A stretch of DNA of 64,000 bases from Teratosphaeria epicoccoides (lineage: Eukaryota > Ascomycota > Dothideomycetes > Mycosphaerellales > Teratosphaeriaceae). Numbering within the stretch: the stretch's first letter is position 1; each line of letters opens with the position of its first letter. The stretch spans positions 124,001-188,000 of the forward strand of contig JADDMT010000035.1 of the NCBI GenBank assembly GCA_021401465.1, given 5' to 3'. Positions 10,171 to 21,359 of this stretch are shown piece after piece. Both the position numbers and the translations under genes were made by a program. A model generated the notes under the pieces. That model was not told the origin of the DNA and ran no database searches. It saw only the letters and a list, made by a program, of their open reading frames with translations.

Positions 10171-11557
10171 CTATCTGGCAGCTAATCCGCTCTTCGTGCC
10201 CACAATGCTTACCACATCCTCATCGGAAACCAAGTGATTCAAGCCTACCCTCTGTGGCACGTGCCTCGCGCTCGCACCCCAGACCAAGGCGTACTTGAAG
10301 CTCTCCTTCAGGGTCCTGTGAATACTGTCGCAGACGTCCTCGATCGTGCTGTTACCTCTCACAATCAGTGCTTCGCTGAAATCTGGCTCAATGCCTTTGC
10401 GCTTTGTGTAGACTCGGATCAGTCGTAGCTCTTCCCAGCACCTGTCAACAACGTCTTGTACCCCAAGATCAAGCTCGCACGACATGACTGCTGTGTTCGG
10501 CTCCCGGGCAAGCTTGTCGAGGAAGTCCAGTGACACGGAGTCGATCTTATTATACACATATAGGCACTTGATATAAGTTCTGTGGTCTTTCATGACCACA
10601 TCGATGAACTGATCGACGGTGGCTGTGATGCATCAGTAGGCCACTCAGCACATTCGATAATGCAAGGATATATTACCGTTCTCGTCTCTGATGAGGACCT
10701 CGCAGTTCAGAATTCTGTAGTCTCGAAGAATGTTGTACAGCATTCTCTGGTCCAGGTACTTCGGAGGATTCTGAAATGTTATCTTCATCCCACCAGCAGT
10801 TTTAGGCTTCAGGTAGATATTCGGGGGGTCTTGGTTCAGCCGTATGCCAACAGCTTCCAACTCTGCCTCCAACAAGGCCCTCTGCTCTGCTCGCTTTGTG
10901 GCGTCGAGAACCATGAGAATCATATCGCTTGTCTTGGCTGCCGAAATAACTTGTCGTCCACGGCCTTTCCCTTCTGCAGCGCCCTCAATGATACCGGGTA
11001 GATCCAAAACCTGGATTTCAGCGCCACCATATTCGAGCACGCCAGGTATGGCTGTCAGAGTCGTGAAGGAGTATGCAGCAACCTCAGACTTTGTCTTCGT
11101 GATTTTGGAAAGGAATGTGGACTTGCCGACGGACGGAAAGCCGACCAGTGCTATTCGTGCATCACCAGATTTTGAGACGTCGAAGCCTGCGCCACCTGCT
11201 CCTCCTGATCCCGGGCCTGGCTCCAGAAGCTGTGCTCGGAGTCTTGCGAGCTTCCTGCCAGTCGTTGGCCACGCGAAAATAACAGCCCAATGATGATCCA
11301 TACCCTTTTAAAAGACCCAAATGGTATTCTGGCAAATGTTAGCTCCCTGTCGAAACTGATGCTGGGCAACAGCGAACCAGTGGCCTTGTTCTCTTCGAAC
11401 TGTTAGCACATGCCTTCGAGAAGTGATGATCAAGCGCCCGTACTTTGTGTTCTTCTCATCTCATCCTCGATCCTGCATCGTTTTCAGGACCCACTCGATA
11501 CCTCCCATATACGGCAGTTGGCACATACTCCTTGATCTTCTCCGTGATGTTGACCAT
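10171..11557 (-). CDS. RBG2: Developmentally regulated GTP-binding protein Rbg2/DRG2
   Basis: Six minus-strand exons: 11529-11557, 11444-11472, 11378-11392, 11304-11328, 10677-11254 and 10171-10622; 375 aa. The first four exons are only 29, 29, 15 and 25 nt. Joined, they give the conserved start MVNITEKIKEIEDEM, then RRTQKNKATEYHLGLLKGKL. All introns are 49-56 nt; the 15-nt exon is a microexon. GTPase motifs include GFPSVGKST (P-loop), DLPGI (G3) and NKID (G4), with a C-terminal TGS-type segment. The run GSGG...GDARIALVGFPS and the ending GLNHLVSDEDVVS match DRG2/Rbg2 better than Rbg1. Rbg2 acts on translating ribosomes with Gir2. A readthrough start near 11301 would give a false N-terminus. 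Confidence 0.93.
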
Positions 11558-11938
11558 CTTGACGAAAGGCACCTGCGTGCGTGCAAGCTACCGCCACAAG
11601 GCGTTGATAGGCTATCTCCTGCGTCGAAGACGTGTGCTGGTGACAAGATGTGCTATCGACTGGAGTCGTCGATTTCTCTTCGCAGCTATCTCGAAAGATT
11701 CAGCCAATCGGCTCTGCTCCGGGAACAGGCTCTCCGCCGCTCCGCGTTGCTGCCACAGCCTACATGTGATACGTCACGTCTGTCTTTTTCCTGCAAGGTG
11801 AGTATGGGCATTTGGCGAGCACGGCGAGACAAGGAAGCTGACGACTGGCGAACAGACAAAGGAGTTTCAGGGAACATGACCAGATAGCGGCTTTATTAAC
11901 CACCACAATCATCGCCAACGCGCGATCATCAGGACACC
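11558..11938. promoter_or_regulatory. Divergent promoter region (DRG2 / acyltransferase)
   Basis: This 381-bp interval separates two divergent ATGs. Overlapping open frames lack family resemblance. No defined element is claimed. Confidence 0.4.
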
Positions 11939-13558
11939 ATGAAAGGCAACATCCTTCAGACACCTCAGCAGGCACGTTTACAACACGAGAAGATGTACAA
12001 CGATTTCCTACGTACGGACTGTCACCCTTATGTCTACCCATGGGCAGCTGGTGGAGCCTTGGTCGTCGTATTTTACCTGATGCTAGATCATCGACGGTCT
12101 CCGACTCTCAAATCTCTGCGGTATCCCGTGTTCGCCTTCCTAGTGGCTTTCCAGGGGTACTGTATGCTATATACCAAAGCGAAAGGAGCTGCTGGGGCTT
12201 TTGGCATCGGACTGGTCTCCAGCTTTGGCGTTCTATGGACTGCAGCTATTATGTTATTCAATGACTGCCAGACAGACTTCGCGCGGATCGAGCAGAGCCG
12301 CGAGACTCATGCCACAGGTGCTGTCTTGCAGGACAATGGCTCAATGTCGGATCGCAAGGCGGTATCTGCTGAAGTGCGGAGTGGGGTGCGCCACAGGAAG
12401 GATGCGACTATGTCAACCGACACCGTGCACCCGCGACCCCAAAATGGGAGGTTGTATTGGCAAAGCTATCCAGACCGACCCTCACTGATCCGAGCAGACT
12501 GGATAGCAGATGTCTTCTGCAGCTTTCGCGGCGTAGGCTGGAATTGGCAGACCTACGGCATCCCTCCCGCACCAAGATGGGTTGAAGCTCAGCTGCTTGG
12601 CGCAACAGACGATGGAGCGCCAGACGGTCAGTCCATTCATACTAGCAAGACTGGCATTCGGCGATACAGTGACCGCATCCTACTCCTCAAGCACGTAGCA
12701 CGGGAAATCGGAATCGGATACATTGCCCTTGACCTGCTAGCCTGCTTGATGCATCGAGATCCGTACTTCTGGTCCGGAGACATACATTATCCGGTCCCTG
12801 CATACCTTCCTGCAGTCTTTCACCAATCATTCGTGCTGGCCAAATGCTTTCGGCTCCTCATCAGCCTGGCAGGTGTCTCCGTTTCTCTGAGAACCATCTT
12901 CAAACTTGGCCCGGCCTTCTTCTGTGGCATCATAGGACCGCGCTGGATCGGTCTTCGAGGCGAGCCTTGGATGAATCCAGCGGACATGTACGGCGACTTC
13001 TCACTAGTGCTGGACAAAGGCTTAGCTGGCTGGTGGGGTGGATGGTGGCACCAGACTTTCAGGTTCACGTTCGTGGCACCAACGACCAGGTGCTTGGAGG
13101 CGTGCAGGATCGAAAGGAGGTCTGCACTCGGCAAAACAATGTCATTGTTTATTGCCTTCTTTGTATCTGGTATCTTTCACGCTAGTGGGAGTTTCACTCA
13201 ACTTCCGCCTACGAAGCCATTTTCCGGACCATTCGCGTTCTTCATGCTGCAAGCCGTTGGCATCATGGCTCAAACGTACGCAGAAGCAAAGTTGCGACAA
13301 TCAGGAGTTCAACAGAGAACACCACAAATACTCAAGCGGGCCACGAATTTGATTGTTGTGTTCGTGTGGCTCTACGTCACGGCACCTCTGCTGGTTGACG
13401 ATTTTGCTCGCGGAGGTGTTTGGCTCTTTGAGCCCGTGCCGTTCAGCCCGCTTCGGGCGTTTGGTCTCGGCGCACCTGGAGACAAGTTCTGGTGCTGGGG
13501 CGACCAAGTACGATGGCATACTGGAAAGCGTTGGTGGGAGAGTGGACTTGCTCTATAG
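11939..13558 (+). CDS. Wax synthase-like membrane-bound O-acyltransferase
   Basis: Single exon, 539 aa, ATG at 11939. Several hydrophobic segments span the protein: about residues 37-55, 66-82 and 86-108 near the N-terminus, more in the middle, and a C-terminal one near 475. The diagnostic part is the wax-synthase domain in the second half: a Trp-rich WWGGWWHQTFR element followed by FFVSGIFHASG, which carries the expected catalytic His of MBOAT-type enzymes. Fungal members transfer acyl groups, often acetyl, to secondary metabolites or lipids; the substrate here cannot be told. No biosynthetic core enzyme is nearby. A poorly conserved hydrophilic loop (about residues 120-165) separates the first membrane helices from the rest. 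Family is confident, substrate unknown. Confidence 0.82.
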   Translation: MKGNILQTPQQARLQHEKMYNDFLRTDCHPYVYPWAAGGALVVVFYLMLDHRRSPTLKSLRYPVFAFLVAFQGYCMLYTKAKGAAGAFGIGLVSSFGVLWTAAIMLFNDCQTDFARIEQSRETHATGAVLQDNGSMSDRKAVSAEVRSGVRHRKDATMSTDTVHPRPQNGRLYWQSYPDRPSLIRADWIADVFCSFRGVGWNWQTYGIPPAPRWVEAQLLGATDDGAPDGQSIHTSKTGIRRYSDRILLLKHVAREIGIGYIALDLLACLMHRDPYFWSGDIHYPVPAYLPAVFHQSFVLAKCFRLLISLAGVSVSLRTIFKLGPAFFCGIIGPRWIGLRGEPWMNPADMYGDFSLVLDKGLAGWWGGWWHQTFRFTFVAPTTRCLEACRIERRSALGKTMSLFIAFFVSGIFHASGSFTQLPPTKPFSGPFAFFMLQAVGIMAQTYAEAKLRQSGVQQRTPQILKRATNLIVVFVWLYVTAPLLVDDFARGGVWLFEPVPFSPLRAFGLGAPGDKFWCWGDQVRWHTGKRWWESGLAL

Positions 13559-13663
13559 CGTAGGCATCCAACTGGTCTCATAGCTTGGACGGGTAAGCCT
13601 GTGAGATGTTCAGCCTCACGACGTTGATCTATATCCTAGCTTTGACTACCCTTGACAGTCGAA

Positions 13664-15896
13664 TCACCCCCAATTCTGTAGGTTTTGCAGGATCACGCCT
13701 TCGTCGACCTTCTTCACTAATCTGCCAATCCTCAAAGGCTCTTCTCCAGCGCTTGACAGCACTTTGGCGACTTCGTCAGCCTTGTTTGCTTCCACCGCAA
13801 TTACCATACCTAGACCAGTATTCCACGTCCGGGCGAACTCTCTGCTGCTGACATTACCTGCTTTCTTCAGCCAGGTCAGGACCTTCGGCACTGGCCAGGC
13901 CGCCACATCAAGCTCTGCAGCAAGATGCTTCGGTAGCATACGTGGAATGTTGTCTTCCAGACCGCCACCGGTGATATGTGCCATGCCGAGCAGGAGATCC
14001 TTCTCAACAGCAGCAAGAAGAGGCTTGACATAGATTCGAGTGGGTGTGAGGAGACTTGCGCCGACAGTCTTGCTTTCGTCCCATGGTGCCTTATCTGTGA
14101 ACGCCAGACCGGCTCGCTCAATGACTTTGCGGACGAGCGAGAAGCCGTTCGAGTGCACGCCGCTGCTCTTCAGTCCAAAAAGAATGTTACCTTCTCGTAT
14201 TTCGTCCTTGACGGGGAGGACCTTTTGACCTCTTCTCAGAGCGCCGGTAGCAGCACCACCGGCATCAAACTCCTTGTCTTGGTACATGCCTGGCATCTCT
14301 GCGGTTTCACCGCCGACAAGCGCACAACCGGATTGGCGGCAGCCCTCTGCCACGCCCTCTATGAAGCGTGTGGCGTCCTTGACGTCGAGCTTCGAGCACG
14401 CATAGTAGTCCATGAACGTCAGCGGCTCGGCGCCCTGCACAACCAGGTCGTTGACATTCATCGCGACCAAGTCGATGCCAACCGTAGAGTAGTCGTCCAT
14501 GGCGAATGCGATCTTCAACTTCGTACCAACCCCATCGATAGCCTGTATCAGAATAGGAGCTTCATCGTACCCAGCCGCAGCCAGGTCTAGCGCACCACCG
14601 AAGCCACCGATCTCAGCATCTGCACCGGGTCTCCGTGTGGACGCGACTGCCTTCTTGATATTCTGCACAAGCTCATTACCCGCGTCGATCGACACACCAG
14701 CCTCTGCATATGTCATTGCGCTAGTATTCCTGGATTGCTTGACTGAACTGACTGTAAGACCATCATTAGCTGGAACAAGCAGTTCCCATCGGCATTTGAT
14801 ATTCTCTCCTTCAAATTGCTTGACGAGATGTGACGCAATCTTCTCGAAGTTGTCGGTTGCTAATGCAAGAATGGTCGGACCAGCACCTGACAAACAGATA
14901 CCAAGCAGACCAGGATGTGTCTCCGGCCGCACGGATTGGAGGATCTCAGTTAAACCAGGTATTAGAGTCTTTCGATAGGGTTGGTGAACCTTGTCCTGCA
15001 TGCCGGCATATATGAGTTTGGGGTCTGGCGGGCTTTGACCAAGCGCTGTGGGAAGCAAAGCTCCTCTCTGCTGGTTGAAAATGACGTCTGCTCTCTCATA
15101 TGTAGAAGGGAGCACTTGTCTTGCTTTTGCTGTGGAAACCTCGAAGTCCGGAATGATTGCTATACATTTGATCTCGCCTGCCCATGGGAATCTGATATGC
15201 TGACCAATATCGATGGGAGGCACTGGTGGCCGTAGACCTGTGTCAATGCCTCCTTGAGGGGCAGGCAATACTTCTGCTAAGGGTATCTCTTTTCGCTTCA
15301 TATCTTCCGGATTCAGTTCCGACAGGTACGAACCCACGAAGCCACCGTACAATGCTGCCGCAACATTGTCCGGATGACGTTCGACCATAAGGCAAAAGTC
15401 CAACATGCGATCTTTGGAGAGGCCAAGCTTACCGACTTGATCGCCCAACGACACACCGGCAACGACAGCAGCCGCGGAGGAGCCCAGGCCTCTCCCTAAT
15501 GGGATGGGATTTCTGATGTGAACATGGGTGGGCTGTGGAAACTGGCGCTTCTCATGACACCGCAACACATACAATGCTGTTTGTGTGATGAGGTTACGGT
15601 CTGCTTGAAGATCGACATCTTTCTCTCCTTCACCTTCATATGTGATTCGGCAGTTGTGTGAGGAGACGTTCGATGCTTCGTCGCCGACAATGACTTCGAC
15701 CTCGAGCCATAGTGACAGAGCAATACCAAAGACGTCAAAGCCAGGTCCTGAATAAGGTAAGTAGCATGTCCGTGTAAGGTGCGGCGCTTAGACCTACCGA
15801 TATTGGCGGAAGAGCACGGGACCTCTGGCAAACACGTCAGTCATCTTTACTCGCAGGTCAAGATGCAGAATGGGTTGACTTACTGATGGTGATCAT
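13664..15896 (-). CDS. Homoserine kinase :: AIR synthase (PurM) fusion protein
   Basis: Minus-strand exons 15884-15896, 15798-15824 and 13664-15747, 707 aa. The two tiny first exons restore the start MITIKVPCSSANIGPGFDVF. Residues 1 to ~346 form a complete homoserine kinase of the GHMP family: PIPLGRGLGSSAA nucleotide loop and C-terminal SGAGPT motif; it makes O-phosphohomoserine for threonine synthesis. After a ~10-residue linker, residues 358-707 form a complete phosphoribosylformylglycinamidine cyclo-ligase (AIR synthase): DGVGTK, GGETAEMPGMY, SSGVHSNGF, HITGGG and NTGLGM are all present. No stop, frameshift or splice pair separates the halves. In fungi AIR synthase is normally the C-terminal half of Ade5,7, behind GAR synthetase, which is absent here. 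The AIRS half begins with its own Met (14716), so internal initiation is possible. Confidence 0.9.
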
Positions 15897-16660
15897 GTCG
15901 CCAGTATGCGCTTGGCAGCTGTGTTGGCCAATGGGATTCTACAAGCAATGGGGCCTGCAGGCTTGGTACCTGCTGACGACCTTTCAAAAGTTGCATTCGC
16001 TCCGTTCAGGCCGAATTGGACGAGAAAACCACCGTCACATGTTGGCGAGAAGCCATTTTCGCCCTTGCAGATCTTTACGGACTGCGGAGAAAGACCCACT
16101 ATCGCGTGACGCCAAGGCCACATGCCAAGACATCTTTCCGGGGTCTCCACATCGAACATGCAGACAAGCACCGAGCAGGCTTGTCTCTTTCCAGTCAGAC
16201 TCAACGCAATCGACGCTTGCCCGCTTCTCGTCAGGTAGTGGGCGACCTACGGATATCCCGTCATACCATCTCGGCATCGGCATCGGCATCGGCATTCGTC
16301 ACGGGCGTCGTCGAAGTCATCCTCCTCGTGGCAATGTTCGATCCCTGCGCTCGCCCGCTGTTATCTCCGCACATGCACATGTCGGCACCAGTCTGGGGAA
16401 CCTTATTTCTTTGGCCGCAATTGCTGCCAGGAGCGGCAAACCCGTGCCATTTGTATGGGCAGCCAGCGAACGACACGCGGACGCCAAACCGTAGGCCAGC
16501 AGAGATCGTCGTCATGCTGCACTGCAGGAGCCGGCTTGCCTATCTAGTACTGGGGAACTCAAGTATCGGCATCTTTCTTACGAGATGTGTCTATGCTAAT
16601 AACGTCTCGACTACCGCTCCAGTCTGAATCGGGTCTCCCATTCCATCTTTGTCCTCAATA
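15897..16660. promoter_or_regulatory. Divergent promoter region (kinase-AIRS fusion / sugar transporter)
   Basis: This 764-bp stretch lies between divergent starts. It contains a short (TCGGCA)4 repeat at 16271-16294. Long overlapping frames on both strands have no recognisable protein features and are not called. Confidence 0.4.
16271..16294 (+). repeat. (TCGGCA)4 short tandem repeat
   Basis: Four copies of a hexamer lie in the divergent promoter about 370 bp before the transporter ATG. Function is unknown. Confidence 0.7.
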
Positions 16661-18506
16661 ATGAAGAGCTTCTACGGCCTAAGGGGCACGGCGCTCAATG
16701 TTGCCATTGCCGTCGTGGCTGGCACGGATTTTGCCTTGTTTGGTGTAAGTGATGGAATTGACTGTTCCAGTTGAACATCCACTGAGTGCTCCAGTATGAT
16801 CAAGGTGTCATGGGAGGGCTTCTAACCCTCAATTCGTTCTTGAAGTATTTCCCTCAAATCTCGACAAGCGGCAAGACAGGCGCAGCTGCTAGCAGGGCCT
16901 CGAACGTTCAGGGTATCACCGTCGGGGGCTATACTCTTGGCTGCTTCTTCGGCGCACTGGCAACAATATGGCTTGGCAACATACTGGGACGCAAGCGCAC
17001 AATCATGGTTGGCTCAACAATAATGATCATTGGAGCGGCGATTCAGTGTTCATCTTTCAGTCTTGGACAACTGATCGCTTCTCGTCTGATCACTGGCTTT
17101 GGCAATGGTACGTAGCTATTGATCTCAAGTCTTGTCGCAATCGCTGATTGCAGCACAGGCATGAACACCTCCACAGTGCCAACGTGGCAGGCCGAGACTT
17201 CGAAAAGCAACCGACGAGGCCAAATGGTAATGATAGAGGGCACGCTTATTGTGTTTGGGGTTATGGTATTGTCGAACATGCCTTTCTCCGCCTTCAAATC
17301 CATCTGACTCTTCTGCTACAGATCTCCTACTGGATCGACTTGGGGTTCTCCTTCTTGGATCCCTCAAGCGTAGCATGGAGATTCCCGATCGCCTTCCAGA
17401 TCGTTCTGGCATTATTCATCGTGTGTAGCATCCCTGGACTACCCGAATCGCCTCGCTGGCTTGTGCTCAAGGGCCGTGATCAGCGAGCGCTGGAAGTCCT
17501 TGCTGCGCTTCAGGATCTTCCAGAGGATGACCCCATTGTCCAAGACGAATTCAAGGCCGTCAAGGACACGGTCTTCGAGATGGCCAAGGGCTCGTTCTTG
17601 GACGTATTCAAGACCAACAGGAACCGCAACTTGCACCGGACGATGCTTGGCTATGTCAACCAAATGTTCCAGCAAATTTCAGGTATAAATATCATTACGT
17701 ACTTTGCTGCGACGATCTTCGAGAAGTCCATCGGCTTATCAGGCTTCTTATCTCGCCTGCTAGCAGCCCTAAACGGTACCGAGTACTTCTTAGCGTCCTT
17801 CGTTGCAATCTTCACGATCGAGAGAGTAGGGAGGCGGAAGCTCATGCTATTTGGAGCCGCTGGACAGGCGGCATCGATGGCCGTATTGGCAGGCGCTACG
17901 TCCCAGGGTACAGGAAATCAGAGTCTCGGTATCTTGGCGGCAGTGTTCTTGTTCGTCTTCAACACCTTCTTCGCAATTGGATGGCTTGGTATGACATGGT
18001 GAGCACATCGTTCCATGACAGACTGCAGTGAGACATTAGCTGACATTGTCTATTACAGGCTGTATCCTGCCGAGATCACGCCACTTGACATTCGTGCCCC
18101 AGCAAACGCAATTAGCACGACCGGTAATTGGATCTTCAATTTCATGGTAGTCATGGTTACGCCTGTGGCCTTCAACTCCATCGGATACAAAACATATGTT
18201 GTCTTTGCAGTTATCAACGCATTTATGGTACCTTGCACGTACTTTTTCTTCCCAGAAACTGCCTGTCGCTCGCTCGAAGAAATGGACGAGATCTTCCATC
18301 AGGTCCACGGCATCAAGGGTGCTTTCACGGTTGTCAAGGTCGCGCGCGAGAAGCCGCATAGATATGGAAAGAATGGAGAACTGCTGATCCCATGGGATGA
18401 GACGGAGGAACATAGGGAAGTGGAGAGGAGGAGATCATCCGTCGTGCACCGCGACAAGTCATACGGTTCGGAAGACGGTGTCGCGGAAAAGCGAGAAGAT
18501 GTATAG
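16661..18506 (+). CDS. MFS sugar transporter
   Basis: Five exons: 16661-16744, 16795-17107, 17159-17265, 17322-17998 and 18059-18506; 542 aa. Donors are GTAAGT, GTACGT, GTATTG and GTGAGC, and every junction restores a known signature. These include FGYDQGVMGG in the first helix, GRKR after the second, PESPRW at the start of the central loop, QQISGINIITY in helix 7, ERVGRRK, and PETACRSLEEMDEIF after the last helix. This is the sugar porter family (hexose/glucose transporter type), about 12 helices, plasma membrane. The acidic and Arg-rich tail (about 60 residues) is cytosolic. The specific sugar cannot be read from sequence. It converges, 118 bp apart, on a Zn2Cys6 regulator gene, which may regulate it. 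Confidence 0.92.
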
Positions 18507-18624
18507 AGGCACTAAACGTTGCTGAAGCCTGTGGCGCGCCAAAAAATGTTATGCAATGGCTCTATCTTGCCTGAGATCCCTCAGACCGGCTGTGCAGTAT
18601 TGGCTTGCGCTTCATATCAGAGGA

Positions 18625-20924
18625 CTAATTGATAGCCTCAAAGTCTTGCTTCCATCCCCAGTCATTGATCAGATTCTGAACTTTGTCCCCGTTCGCACAT
18701 CCGGTGTCTTTCTCGATCGCCCTCAAAAGTTCCAGCACGACCTGTCTTTCACTGTCATCCTCAAGGCATCCGCCTGCCACGTACAGCGGTAGAATCATCT
18801 CGACCCTGACACTAGGTGGAGGTCGACCAAGGGCAATGCCAACGATTTGCCTAGCATGCTTGATAGCCTCAGTCGAGACCTCACGAGAAGCTTTGGAGCA
18901 ATTGACTGTCACATTCGCTGATCCAGGCATGTTGTGCAACAGCACGATTCGCGCAAAGTGGTAGAGCTGCAGAGCAGCAGCACAGACAGTTATGCTGAAG
19001 AAGACTTCTGTCAGCTGCCCACTAGTACCTAGCTGCGCACGTCGGCCAAACGGGAAGCGGATGGCAGCACACGGTTGAAATGTTTCTGGCAGATTTGAAT
19101 GCCAGTACTCGAGTAAGCCGGTCAGTTCATGCCAAGTCTGCCTTTGCATATCAGGGTTACTGTCTGTGCTTCCAGAAGCAACAAAATTCGTGATTCGAAG
19201 TACAATCCATAGCAGGGTCCGCGCGCAGAGTTCCGAGAGCTTCCGGCAGTTCGTGGTGTCGTTCTTTATCTTAATTGCGTCGGCATAGAGAGTACCGTCC
19301 GGCTGAATCTCGAGGCCACTGTCACGCCATAGCTTGAGATCAGATGTGTCCAGCAACGTCTGCGTTCGGTGACTGTACGCTGCCTGGTAGTCGGCCCGAG
19401 CAAAGATCCAAAATGATGCTTGGCGCCCGACTGTGAACGCAGGTGCGATTTGATACTGTGCCAGCTGATTGGCGCTGACGGCCGTCAATAGTGACTTGAG
19501 ACCGGCCAAATGCTGGACCCAGCCAAGCTCAACGTTGTCAAGTGACTCGTAGAGCGAGAATATACTAACTGCAACCAGCAGATCGTCTGGGTTTGCGATA
19601 GTAAGAGAAACTTGGCTGCTGGGGCTGGATAGCCGGCATAGACCTCCAGAGACTGCTTTCAGATATTCTCGCGAGGAAGCAATAGCTTTATCGTAGTAGT
19701 TGGCCGCCTTGTAAAACCAGTCGACGCTGGCGTCTTCGAGTATCTCCATGTGGGCTGGCTTCTGATTTTGGTTACCAACAAATAGCTTGTGGCCACGCAC
19801 ACGGCCAAGTTGCTTAGCAGCTACTGCAGCCACCGCATTACGTAGAAGAGCATCACGGAGAGCCTTCAGCGGCACCAGATGCTCAAAATGATTGTCCTTG
19901 TCGAAAAGATCCATCCATGGCCCTATGGACTCTGTGAAATGTCGTATCAGGTAAGCCATTTCGTGCTCGCGCTCGTCGGTGATCAGGGCGCTGGTATGGA
20001 GTTGGCTCTCAGAGGCCCACAATGAGCTGAAAAAGTCAGTAGGGCAGCAAGTAGAGAGCATCCATAGGTTTGCATACCTCTCCTGAAACGATGTGAGAGC
20101 CGTGGACAGATCAGGCGTAGTCAGCGGTTCAGTAGAATTCTGAACTTCGTTCCGGTCAACTTCATCTACGATATGTGCGTTTGGTATGAAGCCACACGAA
20201 TTGTTGTTCTGGGCATAATATGCCTGAGGATCTAGATCGAACCATGCTGGATCGAACGTTGACTGTTCCCAGAAATCGAAGGAGGCTTCAACAGCAGTCT
20301 GTGTCTGGACGGCATGATTTGTTGCTGAGAGCAGCAGGGTGTCTGTGACACTGTCCACACAAGGGACTTCGGGCGTGCCGGCTAGACCTGGAGCTTCAAG
20401 CGAATCGGCGAGAGTCGAACTCGCTCCAATTATGCGTCCTGCAACGCCCAATTTTGAATGTGCGTATGAAGGCGCACCAGGTAGAAATGTATTCTGCCGT
20501 GAGCCTTGTCGAGAGTGAATGTTAGGTAAACTTGGACGACTCAATGTAGAGCCATAAGGACTCGGTTCACCGGCTGAGCGACTTCGTCGATCAACCTGTG
20601 CAAAATCAGTCTATGTCTAGAACGGCTGAATTGCTCACGCACGTCCGAACTGAGATACTGTGCGGACGAGCCTCCATCAAACTGTTCGGTAGGGTACTGG
20701 AATTTCCGTCTGAGCGAAACGCCTTCATCAACAAATTTCCGCTTCTTGTCGTAGCCTGAGCAGGGCTTTCCCAGCTTCTCACATCTTTTGCACGCAGGCT
20801 GCGTTTTGTCACACTGTGTCTGTTGTAAGTAGAGGGAGGGCACGATTTGGACACATGTTCGGTCTACCTTGACGCGACGTTCCCTGCACCGGTTACAGGC
20901 CCGTTCAGAAGTGGGTTGCGCCAT
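18625..20924 (-). CDS. Zn2Cys6 fungal transcription factor
   Basis: Minus-strand exons 20868-20924, 20643-20813, 20078-20595 and 18625-20026; 715 aa. The first intron (54 nt) must end at the second of two acceptors to give the canonical spacing CNRCRERRVKCD...CKRCEKLGKPC, which binds two zinc ions in a Gal4-type DNA-binding domain at residues 10-37. The third intron (20027-20077, 51 nt, GTATGC...TTTTTCAG) is in frame and stop-free, so a 732-aa product is possible if it is retained. The middle and C-terminal parts resemble the fungal-specific transcription factor domain (Fungal_trans_2 type). It is convergent with the sugar transporter and divergent from the MOSC gene. Target genes are unknown. 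Confidence 0.88.
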
Positions 20925-21359
20925 TCATGCCATACCCCAATGTGGCCGATCCCACGGCTGGCGGTAGGAGTCAGGACCACAAACACAATCCTGGTTAAAG
21001 AGTTTGTCGCCTCAAAATTATCCGCACAGCAAGGCACTTCACGTCCGGTCAAGCGTTTGCATCAAAGGCGCATTCCTCTCGTGGGTTCCTGAGGAGGTGG
21101 CGGCCAAGGTTTCTTGAACCAGGTGGCGTCAGACAATAATGCTGACTACGTCCTGCTGCAACTCAAGCAAGCCCGAGCCTAGTGCATTACACTGCAGGAT
21201 GTACCTGAAGTCGTACAACCACCCTAATGACACAGCCCTCCGACGCCGGATGTGCAAAGTGATGCTCTGATCAATTTTCGCACCACCATATCGCAATAAT
21301 TGGAAGGACAGCTACTACGCAGCCATTCGACATGCGTTTCTCGGGCAGTGCAGCCAGCC
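20925..21359. promoter_or_regulatory. Divergent promoter region (Zn2Cys6 regulator / MOSC protein)
   Basis: This 435-bp interval lies between two divergent genes. No element is confidently identified. Confidence 0.4.

Noticed and set aside
11151..11369. Alternative N-terminus for DRG2 read straight through 11254-11369
   Set aside because: It disagrees with the family start, while the spliced small exons reproduce it exactly.
15886..16494. Plus-strand ORF in the divergent promoter
   Set aside because: Starts without a good context, overlaps the fusion gene's first exon and has repeat-driven composition.
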